The translations under genes and the position numbers were made by a program. From assembly GCF_003144115.1 (NCBI RefSeq), contig NW_020312020.1, forward strand, positions 345,935 through 409,934: a stretch of 64,000 bases of DNA, in the 5' to 3' direction. Within the stretch, counting starts at the first letter, position 1. Every line of letters starts with the position of its first letter. Below the pieces are notes generated by a model. The model ran no database searches and was not told the DNA's origin. It saw nothing but the letters and a program-made list of their open reading frames with translations. Positions 1 to 11,595 of this stretch are shown here, in pieces. Origin of the DNA: Tilletiopsis washingtonensis. Its lineage: Eukaryota; Basidiomycota; Exobasidiomycetes; Entylomatales.

Positions 1-752
1 TGATGATCGGGCCATGGGCAGTGTACCACTCGGTCGTCCAGGCAGGCTCAGCCAGTCCACGGTCGGATCCAGCAAAGGAGCCCTCGGTGAGCAGTACTTG
101 GAGATCTTGGATGCTCAAGACGATGTCAGAGCCCTCGACGAGCGCGGCAGGCGCGCAGCGCACGTCGGGCGGCAGCTCGCCCGGCCCTTGCTGTGCCACC
201 CAGCGCTCGACGTCGCCTGCCGCGTTCTCGAAGATGCTCTGCACCAGCGGCGACGAGAGCGACTCGGCAGGCGTATGCGCGTGAGTCGTAGGATCGTGGA
301 CTTCGGCAAGGCTGCGCGCAAGCAGGTGTCAGTGCTGAGCGCGACGGGCCATGTGCGCAGGTCACCGCTCACCCAACGCCGGACGAGGCTACGTTGGCGA
401 CCTTGAGAATGCCCAGCACCTCGAGCTGCTTTGCAGTCAGCTTGGCCGCGCCCAAGCTCTTCTTGACGCCCGTGTGATCCAGCACACTGCCAGACTCGCC
501 GTAGCAAAAGTCGGGGTCTTTGGCCAGCTGTACGAGGCGCGGCGATGCGGCGGCAGCGCTAGAGCTGGGCGGCAGACGGAGCTGCACCGTCCAGAAGTGC
601 CGCTTTCTGAGCCGCCGGCGGTCTGGCTCCACGGCCTGCGTCTCGCTGCCCTGTCCCTCCTCCGCCGCCTTCTCTTCGACCGTCCGAAAGCGCACAGCCG
701 AGGAGGTGCGGCCATCGGCCCTCAGCCGTGCCTCGGAGACGACACGGCCCAT
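1..752 (-). CDS. Kinase-like family protein, copy A (5' part, runs off left edge)
   Basis: Exons are 752..373 and 311..1, read on the minus strand; the 3' part, including any kinase-like domain, lies outside the window. The intron of 61 nt (phase 2) has a GTGAGC donor, an ACTGACAC branch and a GCGCAG end. The N-terminal module matches copies B and C further right. It holds LVQLAKDPDFCY near residue 85, VASSGV just before the intron, AAGDVERW after it, and TEWYTAHGPII at the edge. The start is the first ATG of the open frame that precedes the shared module. The intron falls straight after the SSGV motif at the same phase as in copies B and C, which supports common descent. The function is unknown. 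By analogy with copy C it should end in a protein-kinase-like domain, but that is inference. Confidence 0.72.
312..372 (-). other. Phase-2 intron of copy A, conserved in the family
   Basis: This 61-nt intron interrupts the codon just after the SSGV motif. The same place and phase are used in copies B and C, so it predates the duplications. Confidence 0.7.
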
Positions 753-2696
753 CGTCGCCGAGCCCGGGCGCGGCGCGCGCCCCGGCGCGCGCAGGAGCGT
801 CGGCGTGCGTGTGCGGCGAGTGTGCAAGGTGGGACGCACGCGGGCGAGGGGTGCGCTGCGCGAGTGAGGGCGTGCGAGCGGAAGGGGATCGGAGAGTGCG
901 GGTGCCGGCGGGAGTGATGAGAGTGAGAGGGATGCATTCAGCGATGCAGCCGCAGCCGCGCGGCAGCCGCCGCCAGACGCAGCAGCGGCAGCAGCGGGGC
1001 GGTGTTGGTTCGAACGGTTGCGGCACCTGCGCGCCGCGCGACGCCCCGCAGCCACATCGCCGGCGCAGCGGAGCCGCCGTTGCACCTGCCGCAGAGCACT
1101 CGCAGGCACATCGGCGGCTTCTCACGGAAGCCAGAGAGTAGGCAGGCCGGGCAGGAGCCTCGGCGCCTGCTCGCCAGGACCAAGCTCGAACATCGCGAGA
1201 GTGTGCAGAGGGCTGGCGGCAGGCGACGAGGGACAGCTGAGGGTCTGCATTCGAAGATGAAGAGAGGATGTGAAGGTGGCGGAAGAAGAGGGGAGGACAT
1301 GCGGCCCGCTGGCCCTCTCCCGCCAGCCTGACGCCGTCCAGCGCTCAGGGGTCGAGCCTCGGGAGAGCTCGTCATCGTGCGCGAGCATTCCGGCCCTGTC
1401 CATCACTCGGAGCCAGATGGCGAGCAGCAGATGAGCACGTCCCCTCACCATGCTCTCTCCCTGTGCTTGGGTCGGCTGCTACGCTGCTGCTGAAGGCCCC
1501 CGGGCTCACAGAGGGCATGAGGTTGTCCGTCGTGCGTGCGCCGAGGTCTGGACGAACGTGCAACCCTGTGGCGGAGCTTGGTGCCGCGAGGTCGCTGAAA
1601 GCGCTGAAAGCGGGTGAAGAGGCATGGCCGAGACGATGCGGAGATCCTGACGCAGAGCCAGCTCGGATCCAGACCTGCCTTGGCCACGACCCGCCTCGGG
1701 GAGTGCAAACGGCGGGGAAGCGCGAGCGTGGGAACAGGACTGGCCGCTGCTGTCTGGCCCAGCCGAGCGGCACTGACGGCGCTGAACGCTGTCACAGGGA
1801 GCGGCTTACGTCAAGCCTGCATGCTGCATGTGCTGGCCGCGGTGCCGGGCGGCATGAGACGAGGCCGAATGTGCGCACGTGCGTGGGCGAGGAGCGCGGC
1901 GAGCGGGCGGAGCGGCGGCCGAGGCTGGAGAGGGCAGCAGCTGCCCGAGCTCGTCGTGCCGGCGGCCGGCCGGCCGCGGCCGCGCTGCTGCCGGCGGCTT
2001 GAGTCAGAGTGGCCTCGCGCCAATTTTGGCGCGCCGCGCTAGTGCGTCGGACCTTCGCCTTGCCACACCATCCGCCATCAGCGCAGCGCAGCCCCTCTCG
2101 CCGCAGAGATGCGGCCGGCGTTCTGCCTGAGCGGCTGCTCTGTTGCCGAGCGACGCTCCGCCGTCCATGCGCTGCCGCGGTGCATGCTGCGACGCTGAAT
2201 GCTGCGCTCAGGCTGTGAGACGCGGTGCCTGGCGGCCAGGCTAGCGCCGGCCGTGGACGCAGCGGTCGGGGCCCGAGGCGTGCACGTTGTCTCTCGTCCC
2301 TCGCGGGACGAGAGCGAGGGGCGAGCCGTGTGTGCGAGAGGATGTGGCACCACTCACTTGCGAAGTATGCACGCGAGGAGTGTCCGCTCGCGCAGGATCA
2401 AGATTAGCGGCGAGCCCCTCGGCGCCGCGTTCCTCTCGCGTGCGGTGCGCGCGCATGTGCTCAAAACCCCAGGTGCGAGTGGCGCACTACGTCCTTCCCT
2501 CCCCCATCCGCTGCCTAGCCTCGTCTAGCACACCTCAAGTACACGCCCGCACACTTCCAGCACGCGACAGCCGTCTCGCAAAGTCAAAAGCTCGCAACGT
2601 CTGGGCGCCACACGCAGCCAGACTCGCCGAGCCGAGAACCGCACCTGTCACCCGCCACGCCGAGCCACGCGCGCCGAGCTCAGAAGCACTCCCGCC
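753..2696. other. Gene-free stretch between two divergent genes
   Basis: This is 1.9 kb between the 5' ends of copy A and the Git1-like transporter. Open frames here are short, arginine-rich and overlap on both strands, as expected of GC-rich noncoding DNA. I recognise no protein motif, tRNA or repeat. It should hold both promoters and 5' UTRs, and is the longest gap in the window. Confidence 0.5.
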
Positions 2697-4699
2697 ATGT
2701 CGGCCGCAGACGTCATCACGCCGACGGCCGAGCATCCCTCGCCCATCGAGGAGAAGCCCGTCGTGACGTCGCGCAGCGACTCGGAGCTCGACGTGCAGGC
2801 GCCGCGCAAGCGCAAGCTCGGCGAGCTCGGCCCTGTTGCGAGTGAGCGCAGGGATGGCCCGTGTCTTGGCATCTCGTTGACCCCCACGCCCCAGTGATCT
2901 TCGCCTGCGGCACTGCCCTCTTCAGCGACGGCTACATCAATGCCAGTGCCGGCCCCGTCAACACGATGCTGCGCCGCATCTACGCCGACTACCCGCACGT
3001 CTCGCAGGCGGCGTCGCTCTTCAGCTCGCTGGCGTTCGCTGGAACAGTGGTCGGCATGCTCGTCTTTGGCGTCCTGAGCGACCGCATTGGCCGCAAGTTC
3101 GGCATGATCTTCTGCTCGCTCTGGCTCACGCTCTTCTCGATTCTCATCGCCGGCGCGTGGGGCGCGGGCGGCAGCACGGGCGGCCTCTTTGCCGCGCTGC
3201 AGGCCTACCGCTTCCTCCTCGGCATCGGCATCGGCGGCGAGTATCCGTCGGGCTCAGTCGCCTCGGCCGAGTCGACCGAGGCCAAGGGCGTGAACCCCAA
3301 GCGCACGCAGTCGCTGTTCATTCTGGCTACCAGTGAGTCGAGCTCGGGGAGGCCGACGGACCTATACGGCGCCAGATTACACACGCTGACGATTCCACTG
3401 TTGCCGCTGTGTAGACACGGCCATTGACTTGTGAGAATGTCGAGAAACGGTGCGGCAGCGCAAGCGCGTGAGCTCACCATCCCCCGACGCGCAGCGGCTT
3501 CGTCATCGCGCCCCTCGTCACCGCGATTCTCCTCGAAATCTTCGGCGAGCGCCACCTGGTCTGGGTGTGGCGCCTCACTCTCGGCCTCGGCGCCATCCCG
3601 CCGGCACTCGTGCTATTTTTCCGCTTCCGGATGCAGGAGCCCGCGCAGTACAAACGCGGCGCGATCCGCCACAAGCTGCCTTGGGGGCTCATCCTTCGCA
3701 AGTACTGGGTCCGCCTCACCGCTGTCTCGATTGCCTGGTTCTGTTACGACTGGGTTTCCTACCCGTACTCCACATTCCGGAGCGTCTGAGAGCCTCAGAA
3801 AGCTGACAGGGACCTTCCAGGGCAGGTTTGCTTAGCAGTCTCTTCCTCTCGGGCCTCGTGGGGGACTCCCTGCAGAAATCTCTTTGGTGGAGCGTCGTCA
3901 TCAACCTTTTCTACATCCCAGGTGAGCACATCCTGTGCAGGATCGATCCTGCTACGTCTCTGATCAAAAGCTTTTCGCAGGGACCCTGATTGGCGCCTGT
4001 GAGTAGGATGCGCGGGTAGCATGACCATCGCCGCGACGCGCTGACGCGCCGTGCAGACGTGAGCGACCGCCTCGGCCCCAAGTACACCTTCATCACAGCG
4101 CTGCTCGTGCAGGCCGCCTTTGGCTTCGGCCTCGCCGGCGGCTTCCCGCATCTGCGTAACAACCTCGCCGGCATCATAATGTAAAAAAGCGTGCCAGGAC
4201 CGCGGGCCGCGTCGCGCGGATCTCGTGCCCTTCGCTGACACTCCCCTTTCCCTTGCGCAGTCTCTACGGCTGCTTCGTCGCCGCCGGAGAGGCGGGTCCG
4301 GGCAACAACCTCGGCCTGCTCGCAAGCAAGGCCGTGGCTCCCACTGCGGTCCGCGGCCAGTTCTACGGCATCGCTGCCGCCATTGGCAAGGTTGGCGCCT
4401 TCACGGGCACGTATGCCTTCACGGCTATCCAGTCGTCCGTCTCCGGAGGGAACACGGATGCGGATATTGCTTACGAGACGCCTTTCTACATTGGAGCGGG
4501 CCTCGCCCTCGTCTCGGCCGCGATCGTGTATCTCTTCATCCCTCCGGTGACGCACGACGGCATGGCGCGCCTCGATGCCGAGTTTGAGGCGTACCTGGCC
4601 GAGCACGGCTACGACATGAGCCTCATGGGCCTCAAGGATGCTGCAGCCGACAGCGAGGCTGCACCGGTTCGCGAGTCTGACGAGAAGGCGTCGCGCTAG
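2697..4699 (+). CDS. MFS transporter, Git1-like (glycerophosphoinositol/phosphate family)
   Basis: Exons: 2697..2841, 2895..3332, 3415..3430, 3495..3764, 3821..3921, 3981..3998, 4057..4180, 4261..4699, giving 516 aa. It is a plasma-membrane proton symporter of the phosphate/Git1 branch of the major facilitator family, expected to take up glycerophosphodiesters or phosphate. Visible marks are the early helix CGTALFSDGYINAS, the loop motif GVLSDRIGRKFG, the helix LLGIGIGGEYPSGS typical of this branch, and YVSDRLGPKYT in the second half. The C-terminus after IVYLFIPP is acidic and cytosolic. All exons join in phase. Two are very small (16 and 18 nt). The join at 3764/3821 restores SYPAGLLSSLF; without splicing there the frame ends early. 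The start has a CCGCCATG context. The exact substrate cannot be told from sequence. Confidence 0.85.
3415..3430 (+). other. 16-nt microexon of the Git1-like gene
   Basis: It adds N-T-A-I-D and part of a Phe codon between two introns. It follows a GTGTAG acceptor and precedes a GTGAGA donor. Leaving it out breaks the frame between LFILAT and GFVIAPLV. Confidence 0.7.
3981..3998 (+). other. 18-nt microexon of the Git1-like gene
   Basis: It contributes T-L-I-G-A in the conserved IPGTLIGAYVSDRLG region. It lies between a TTCGCAG acceptor and a GTGAGT donor. Confidence 0.75.
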
Positions 4700-5312
4700 C
4701 CAGACATCAAGGGCTCCGGCTCGCGGCTCGGACGAGGAGGTGTCGCGCCGAATGCTTGCACATGCGCGTCTGCTGTCGCTCTTCCTATATACCTCGTCTT
4801 GCAATCCATCTGTCTTCGCGGTGCTCTGCTGCTTGTAGCACTACCGGGTATGCCCGTGCTGCCTTCATTGTGGCACACCTTCCGTGTGAGCCGAGCTGCG
4901 TGTGTCGCGAGGTGCGGAGGGATGCGTGCCATGGCGCGAGCTGCCGGAGGCCGTGGGAGCAAAGGCATCGTGCGCCGCCGTCCGTGCGCCGCCGCCGCGC
5001 GCCGCTTGCCCTTCGACCACATCGTCCTGCTCCCCTCCTGCTCACTGACACCGTCCACTTCGCCTATTCCGGCCCTTCATTGCACCTTCTCCAGCTCTCT
5101 GCACCTGCTCCAGCTCTCTGCACCTGCTCCAGCTCTCTGCACCTCCCTCAGCCAACAGCTCACCGGCCGGCCTCTGCAGCGCGGCTCAGCCACTGCCCGG
5201 GCCAGCTGCAGGCCTGACCCTCGACAGTGCGCAGCAGCTGCCGTGGCCCGGCCTAGACACTCGGGCACCTCGCACAGCGCAGCCCGCAGCCGCGCTCGCT
5301 CGGGTCCGCGCC
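4700..5312. other. Intergenic region with promoter of the lipase-like gene
   Basis: Holds the 3' end of the transporter transcript, then a pyrimidine-rich stretch with a 19-bp tandem repeat (5082-5150) and the 5' UTR of the lipase-like gene. No gene was recognised. Confidence 0.5.
5082..5150. repeat. 19-bp tandem repeat, three full units plus a partial
   Basis: Unit GCACCTGCTCCAGCTCTCT at 5082-5100 (one mismatch), 5101-5119 and 5120-5138, then a degenerate partial unit. It lies 160-230 bp before the ATG of the lipase-like gene, in its promoter or 5' UTR. Confidence 0.85.
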
Positions 5313-6773
5313 ATGTCTGCCGCGGCCTCGAGCAGCGCAGCGCCGCCGGGTGCGCCACACGACCAGCGTCCGCCTGAGGCGCACTGGGACGGCGACGCCG
5401 ACAGTGTCGATGAGAAGCACCTCGGCGGCGGCAGCAGCTCCGGCTCGGACGACGACGAGCCGCGCACGCCGCGCATCGGCGTCCTGCTGCTGGTCTGGAT
5501 CCACGGGTGAGTCCGCTGCGGCGGCACAGAGCGCCCTGCCTCTGACCTGCTTCACCAGCTTCAAGGGCTCGGCGACGTCGACGTTCGGCGACTTTCCCGC
5601 ACGCCTGGCACACATGCTGCAGGCCTCGCACCCGCACGTCGCCGTCGCGTCTGAGATCTACCCGACGTACGACACGCGCGGCTCGCTGGCGCGCGCCTCG
5701 GACGCGCTGCTCGAGTGGCTCACGACACGCACCGTGGAGCTCGAGTGCAAGCCGGCGGTCGACGCGGCGGGCGTCGAGGTGCCGGCAGCGCGCTCCGGGC
5801 GCGGGCTGGGCGCCGGCTCGGTACGCCTCATCCTCTGCGGGCACTCAATGGGCGGCCTCATCGCCGTCGACGCCGCCGTCAGCTCGGCCAGCTCGGCGCC
5901 GCCGGGCCCGCACCGCCACGACCAGCTGTGGCCGCGCATCTGCGGCGTCGTCGCCTTTGACACGCCCTACTACGGCGTACACCCAAAGACGTTTGCCAAC
6001 GCGGCAAGCAAGTACGGCAGCTACCTCAAGACGGCGCACAGCATCGGCTCGCAGCTGGCGCCGCTGGGCGCCAGCCTGGGCTTCTGGGGCGCGTCGCAGG
6101 CCGCCGCCGCTAGCTCCTCGGCGCGCAAGGTCAAGGACACGCCGCCGCAGGAACAGAAGAAGGCCGCATCGGGCTGGTCCACGGCGCTGCTGGCGGGCAG
6201 CGCCGTGGCGCTCGCGGCGGGCGGCGCGACCGCCGGCATGTGGTACGGCGGCGGCTACGACTATCTGAAGGAGCACATGCTGTATGTCGGCAACCTGTGG
6301 GACGAGGAGGGCCAAAAGGCACGGTGCGTCGAGAAGCCGGTGTGCTTCCGCTTGCTTTCTGGCTGACTGCTGCTGCTGTTGCAGGCTAGAGCGGCTTGTC
6401 GAACAGCCCCAGCTGTTCTTCAGGGCGTTGTACAACCGCCTGCCGCCCGCGAGCGGAGCGCGCGACAAGCGCACCTTCATCGTGCTGCCGCCCGCCGCGT
6501 CGCCCGTGGCCGACTGCTTCGAGGCCGTCGAGGAGAGCGGCGCCGCCGACGAGGTCGACGCGCACACGACGATGTTCACGCGCTTCTCGCCGGGCTACGT
6601 GACGCTGGGCCTTCGTGAGTCTCGCGTAGTGTTCCTGCTAGCCTCGCCGCGCTCACACGCTGCCAGGCGCCGCCGCCATCATCTCCTTCGCGCTCGACAA
6701 CGAGCAGGAGGTCAGCGGCAAGGCGCAGACAGCCGCGTGGCAAGCACCCGACGTCAAGGCAGAGGCCGCTTAG
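5313..6773 (+). CDS. Alpha/beta-hydrolase, lipase-like (GHSMGG serine hydrolase)
   Basis: Exons: 5313..5506, 5559..6323, 6385..6614, 6667..6773; 431 aa. The N-terminal 50 residues are acidic and Ser-rich. The fold then starts with IGVLLLVWIHGFKG, the first strand and oxyanion loop. The nucleophile elbow GHSMGG lies near residue 174 and is followed by VVAFDTPYYGVHP, as in DUF676-type lipases. A glycine/alanine-rich hydrophobic stretch (about residues 287-308, LLAGSAVALAAGG) could be a membrane anchor. The last exon carries IISFALDNEQE and a short tail. The substrate, probably a lipid or ester, cannot be told. Fungal relatives of unknown role are common. Its stop lies 93 bp from the stop of the convergent STRIPAK gene. 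Confidence 0.83.
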
Positions 6774-6866
6774 GGGTGCTGTACAAAAATCATGATACCC
6801 TTGTCTCGCCGCACGCAGCAGCACACAGCACAGCTGAGCAGGCAAGTGTGCATTGCTCGCCAGCCC

Positions 6867-9800
6867 TTAGACCGCCCAAATGTGCTCGACCTGGAGTGAT
6901 GCCGGAGTGTCAGCGGACGCAGCATGCAGAAGGACACGCGACGCACCTCGTCGATGCCGCCCGCCTGCGGCTTTACGGGCGGCTCCTCTGCGACCTGCTC
7001 GCCCTCGTCGTCGTCCTGGATCACCTCGTCCTCGAGCAGCTCGGGCCCGAACGACAGCACCGGGCGCAGCGGCGCCGAGTCGGAGTTGGAGCGGCTCAGC
7101 GGGCCGCTGCCGGCGCTGCTCGACGAGCGCCGGCGCGCCGCGGGCGAGCCCGGCCCCGCCGCCAGGAAGCGCATCTCCTTGGGGCTCAGGTTCTCCCACG
7201 ACTGCGCGCCTTCCGGCGGCGGCGGCGCGCTGAGGTCGTCCTCGCTGGCGCCTTCTGCTGCGCCGGAGCCCTCCATGTGGAGGTCGATCGTGCCCACGCT
7301 CTCCGAGTCCGAGATCGACTCAGCCTCCTGCAGGAAGCGTCAGCACTGCTCCCCGCACCACCTCGCACACTACTCACGCCGAGGATCTCGCCCAGGCGGG
7401 CCCACGCCGTCTGCGAGCCGTCCTGCGTGAGGCCCCACTTGCCGCTGCTCCAGCCGTCGCCAAGCGTGCCCTCGCCGCCGAACACCTCGCTGAGCACGTC
7501 GTCGTACTCGTCGAGGTAGCCGTCGAGCAGCTCGTCGGGCAGCGAGTAGCGCAGGCTCGTGGCCGCGCCCTCGGCGTTGCGCCGCAGCGGCGGCAGAATG
7601 TCCGTCTCGAAGAAGCTCGCCATCTGCCGGCCGGGCGACATGGGCGGGTGCAGGCCGTTTGCGGCGCCGGCGCCCTGGCCGAGCCCGCCGGCGCCGCCTT
7701 CCTGGCCGGGCGCAGCCTGCGGCAGGCCCTCGGCGAGATTGGTGCTGAGCGAGCGCCGATGCCCGTGGCCCTGGCCGGCAGACGGCGGCCCAGCGGCCAC
7801 TGGCGGGCTGAAGCGCGAGGCGTTGTAGTACTTGACGAGGCCGCGCAGCGCCTGCTCCTGCGGCAGGCTCTCCTCGACCTCGGCATCGACGTCGCCGCCG
7901 GACAGCCAGTCTTCGCGCAGGTCCGGCCGCAGGTTGAGGTAGATCGCCGTGATGACCTTCATGTTGCTCTGGCGCCACTTGCGCCCGCAGAACGGCACCT
8001 GGCTCTTGATCACCTTGAGCGCGTAGCGCTGCAGCGCCGGGTGCGGCACCTTGAGCGTGCGCTTGAGAATTGCACTCGACTTGTACTGCACGAGCAGCAG
8101 CACGCGGTGCACCTTGCGCTTCGTGAGCTTCTGCAGGATGCGCGTAAAGTGCAGCGCGCTGAAGAGATTGCGGAACGAGAAGTTCGTCACGTACTCGATC
8201 TCCTCGCCCTTGACGCCCAGGTTGGCGACGCCGCCGAGCGGCGGCGGGCTGCCGGCGCGGCCGCCGAGGCCGATGCCGTACTGCGGACCGGGCAGCGCGT
8301 CCTCCGGCTGCGGCTGCCGCATCTCCTGGCCGCAGTTGAGCTCGCAGTAGCGGAAGAAGTTGAAGTTGGGCGCCTCGTTCTGCGCGCGCACCGTGTTGCC
8401 GACCTCCTGCAGCCCGAACATCTTGAGGATGAGCAGCAGGCAGTTCGAGTCGACGAGGAGCTGGCTGAGATAGTGGAACTTCATCGCGTGCGACGCCTTG
8501 AACCACTGCAGGCACAGCAGCAGGATCGCGCTGACGGCCTTCGACGTGATCTCGCGGTGCCGGACAATATCGATGTCCTCGAGCGTGGGCGGCGGCGTGT
8601 CGTCGGGCGCCATGCCCTCGGCGACGGCCTGGGCGTGCGGGCTGTTCGTGCTGCTTTGCTGCGTGACGGTCGCCAGGAGCAGCTTGAGCAGCACGACGAC
8701 GCCGTTCTGCAGCTGCGGCAGCACGGCGCGGTAGAAGGCATCGACGCGCTGCAGGCGGCGCGTGTCGGCACGCTGCTGCCGCAGCGATGCGACATTCGCC
8801 ATGTAGCGCGGATTGTCGAGCACGGCCAGCATGTGGTCGGCCTCGGCACGCGTGAGCTCAGCTTCGATGTCACTCTCGAGCTCTTGCAGGCGCTCCAGCG
8901 TCGGCTCGCCGCGCAGCTTGAAGCCGTTCGGGCCGGCGCGGCGCGAGCGCTCGGTGGTGTGCGACAGCGGCGCGCCGACGGAGCTCGGGCTCCGACTGCC
9001 GCTGCCCGACGAGCCGTCGTCGCCCGTCCGGTCGAGGCGGGACAGCGGACTCAGCGCCGCAGCGCCGTGTGTCAGCAGCGATGGTCCGGCGCCTCCGCTG
9101 GCGCCCGACGAGTCGCTGCTGCCTTTCCGCGGCGGCGTGGAGCGAGCTGGCGCAACGCCGAGCCCGACGCGCTGCCCGTCCGGGTTGCTGCCGACGCCGC
9201 TCTCCTCGTGGATGCACTGCTCGCGCAGGCGCCACGTCTGCCAGAGCTCAAGGCTGACGTGCATGTTCTCCCGGAACAGCCGCCCGGCCTCGTCGATGCT
9301 GAATGGCACCAGACGTGCGCCCTGCACGGAGCGCGAGTACGGAAAGACGAACGGCCGGTTCTGATCCGTCTGGTACTTTTGCTTGTTCGGCTTCGGCGAT
9401 GGCGGAGGCGAGGGCGCAGGCGTGCCCGGGAACGGCCCATTTCCGGGGGCACCTGGGGCGCTGCCATTCGCGCCATTCGCTGAGGTCAAGCTGCTGTCGG
9501 CCTGGCCGAGCGGCCGCCGCACAGGTATCGGCGACACGGCCGAGGCAATCTTGTCCGTCGGCAGCTCGCCAGGTGCGCGCCGCGGCTGCTCGAAGGTGGG
9601 GTACTTGACCGTGATCTCTTCTTGGAAGGCCTGGAAGTCGAGCGGCGTGGCCTTGGTCGACAGCCCTGCAGCAGATCTAGTCAGCTCCGGCTGTGCATGG
9701 GCATGGGGCTACTTTGCTCACGCGGTGCCGGCTGCACTGCATCGCGCAGGCCCTCCAGCTCGCGTGCGAGCTTCTTGCAGCGGTCAATGTCGGCCGAGCC

Positions 9801-11595
9801 GCCCATGCAGCACAGGATCGACTTCCACAGCAGCAGCAGCAGCTTCTTGACCGGATAGCCCTTGGCGTTCTTCTCGCGCAGGCTGGCCACGAGGCCGAAG
9901 AGGTAGATGGGCATCGGCGGGTCCAGGCTCACTGTGCGCAAGTCAGCAACCGCCGAGATGAGCTTCGCAGAGCAGAGACACGTACTCAGCTCGTCGCCCC
10001 ACTCCTCCTCGCCGCGTGCCGTCTCGACGAGAATGTAGAGCTGCGCAAAGTGCAGCGCGAGCTCGAGGTTGATCTCGTCGAGGTAGTCCAGCTTGGCCTG
10101 CGGCGTGAGCAGCGGCTCGACGGGCGGCTCGCCGGGTGCCGGCACGGTCGACGACAGAATGTGGTCTGGCAAGGCGCTGCGAGAGGCATCAGCAGCGGCT
10201 CTTGCCGCCCTCACATCGGCACGCACCTGAGCCAGTCATGCTTCCAGCCAGCGAGCCGCAGCGCGCCGTAGATCATCTCGACGCCGCCGAGATTCCGCAC
10301 CATGCGCGCGTTCTGCCCCATCCACTGCAGCTGGTGCTCGGTGCCGCTCGTGTCGGCAAAGGCGCCCTGCAGTAGGTAGAGGAGCGCGCGGCTGGCGCGC
10401 TGGCGCGTCGCAGGGTCGCGCACCTCGAGCTGCGAGAGGAGCAGCGAGATGGCACGGCGCCGCGAGGAGGAGGGCTGCGATGTCCACTCTGCAGCGGGCG
10501 CATCAGTACGGCAGCAGCGCGGAGACCTGTTCGCTACTCACCAGATGGGCTCGCTTTCCCGCTCGCTGTCCCCGGGCCAAGACCAAGGCCGAGCGCTCCG
10601 CCATCGGGCTCGCTCTCGCGCGGCTTGCGCTCGTCCGACTCGCCCTCGCCCTGCGCCGCGCTCGGCGCGCCGCCCGTCTCGCACCACTCCTCCCACGCCG
10701 CGCGGTTCTCGGCAATCTGCGGCGCCTCGACGTACGAGTAGAACTCGTCGATCTCGCGCGGCAGCTCGTCGGCGTCGGCCTTGCCGTCGAAGGCATACTG
10801 CTTTGGCTGCGCGGGATGTCAGAGGCGCACAGCGCGACGCACGGCTGCCTCGCTCACCCGCATTCGGTTGGCGGCCTGCATGGCGCGCAGGTTGGCCACC
10901 GCCGAGCCGGCATCCTGCACGCCCTGTGCGCCGCCCGTCTGCTGCATCGCGAGGCTCTGCTGTGCCTGCTGCTGAGCCTGCTGCACGGCGCTGCCCGTGC
11001 CCGCCGCGCCGGCGCCGCGCCCCCAGAGGCGGAAGTTCATCACGCGGCCCGGCTCGTGGCGCCAGGCGCTGGCTGGCTGCTGCGCGACCTGCGGCGCCGC
11101 AGGCTGCTGCGGCGATGCCATGGCCGCGGCCTCCTCCGGCGGTGCGGTGGGCGCCGGCGCGGCGGACGCGGCAGCGCTGCCGATCGGCTCGGGCTCGGGC
11201 GGCTGTGACGTGAGCTCCATCTGGCCGCCGTCGGGCGCGCCGGGCCCCGAGACGAGCGCCTCGCTCAGGTCCGAGCTGCCGTGCGCGGCCAGCGTGCCCT
11301 CGCTGGCCTCGTCGCCGGCGGCGGCCGTGACGCCGAGCGCGCCGCCGGACATGGGCAGCGGCTCGAAGTCACCGTCGCCCGGCAGCTGTTCCTGCGCGGC
11401 AAACGCGGCGTCCTCGTGCTCCAGCGGGGGCGCGACGCTGGCAGCCTCGAGCAGGCCGTCGGGCGAATGCTCGGGCGACGAGTCGAGCGGCGCGCCGTCG
11501 TCGTCGAGCAGCAGCTCGGGCGCCCGCGGGCTGGCCGGCGGCAGCAGCGGCCGCTCGTCGGCCTCGGCATCGGGCGCTGGTGCCGCCGACGCCAT
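6867..11595 (-). CDS. STRIPAK complex subunit, Far11/STRIP1 family
   Basis: Exons (minus): 11595..10858, 10806..10542, 10488..10227, 10176..9986, 9931..9722, 9665..7378, 7327..6947, 6890..6867; 1452 aa. Far11/STRIP proteins scaffold the striatin-interacting phosphatase and kinase complex (PP2A, striatin, Mob3, GCK kinases), which controls cell fusion, mating and septation in fungi. A disordered Ala/Pro/Gln-rich N-terminus of about 230 residues leads into the N1221 domain (YAFDGKADADELPREI, LLYLLQGAF). Further on, LMSLDPPMPIYLF, PVKKLLLLLWKSIL and the C-terminal DUF3402 block follow (LQWFKASHAMKFHY, NFFRYCELN, IYLNLRPDLREDW). The last exon encodes only VEHIWAV; reading through its intron instead would give a tail with no family resemblance. 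All phases agree. Confidence 0.9.

Noticed and set aside
1005-1030. GGTTCGAAC element resembling a tRNA B box
   Set aside because: No matching A box, acceptor stem or cloverleaf around it.
3765-3789. Early stop in the Git1-like gene after SYPYSTFRSV
   Set aside because: A 56-nt intron from 3765 to 3820 with CTGAC and CCTTCCAG removes it and restores the family sequence SYPAGLLSS.
6770-6946. C-terminal extension of the STRIPAK protein by reading through its last intron
   Set aside because: The segment has a GTGCGT donor, CTGAC branch and CTCCAG acceptor; splicing gives a short tidy end, while the read-through tail is Cys-rich and reaches into the lipase stop.
7648-9483. 611-residue plus-strand open frame opposite the STRIPAK gene
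   Set aside because: The minus strand encodes conserved Far11/STRIP blocks; this frame has no family sequence.
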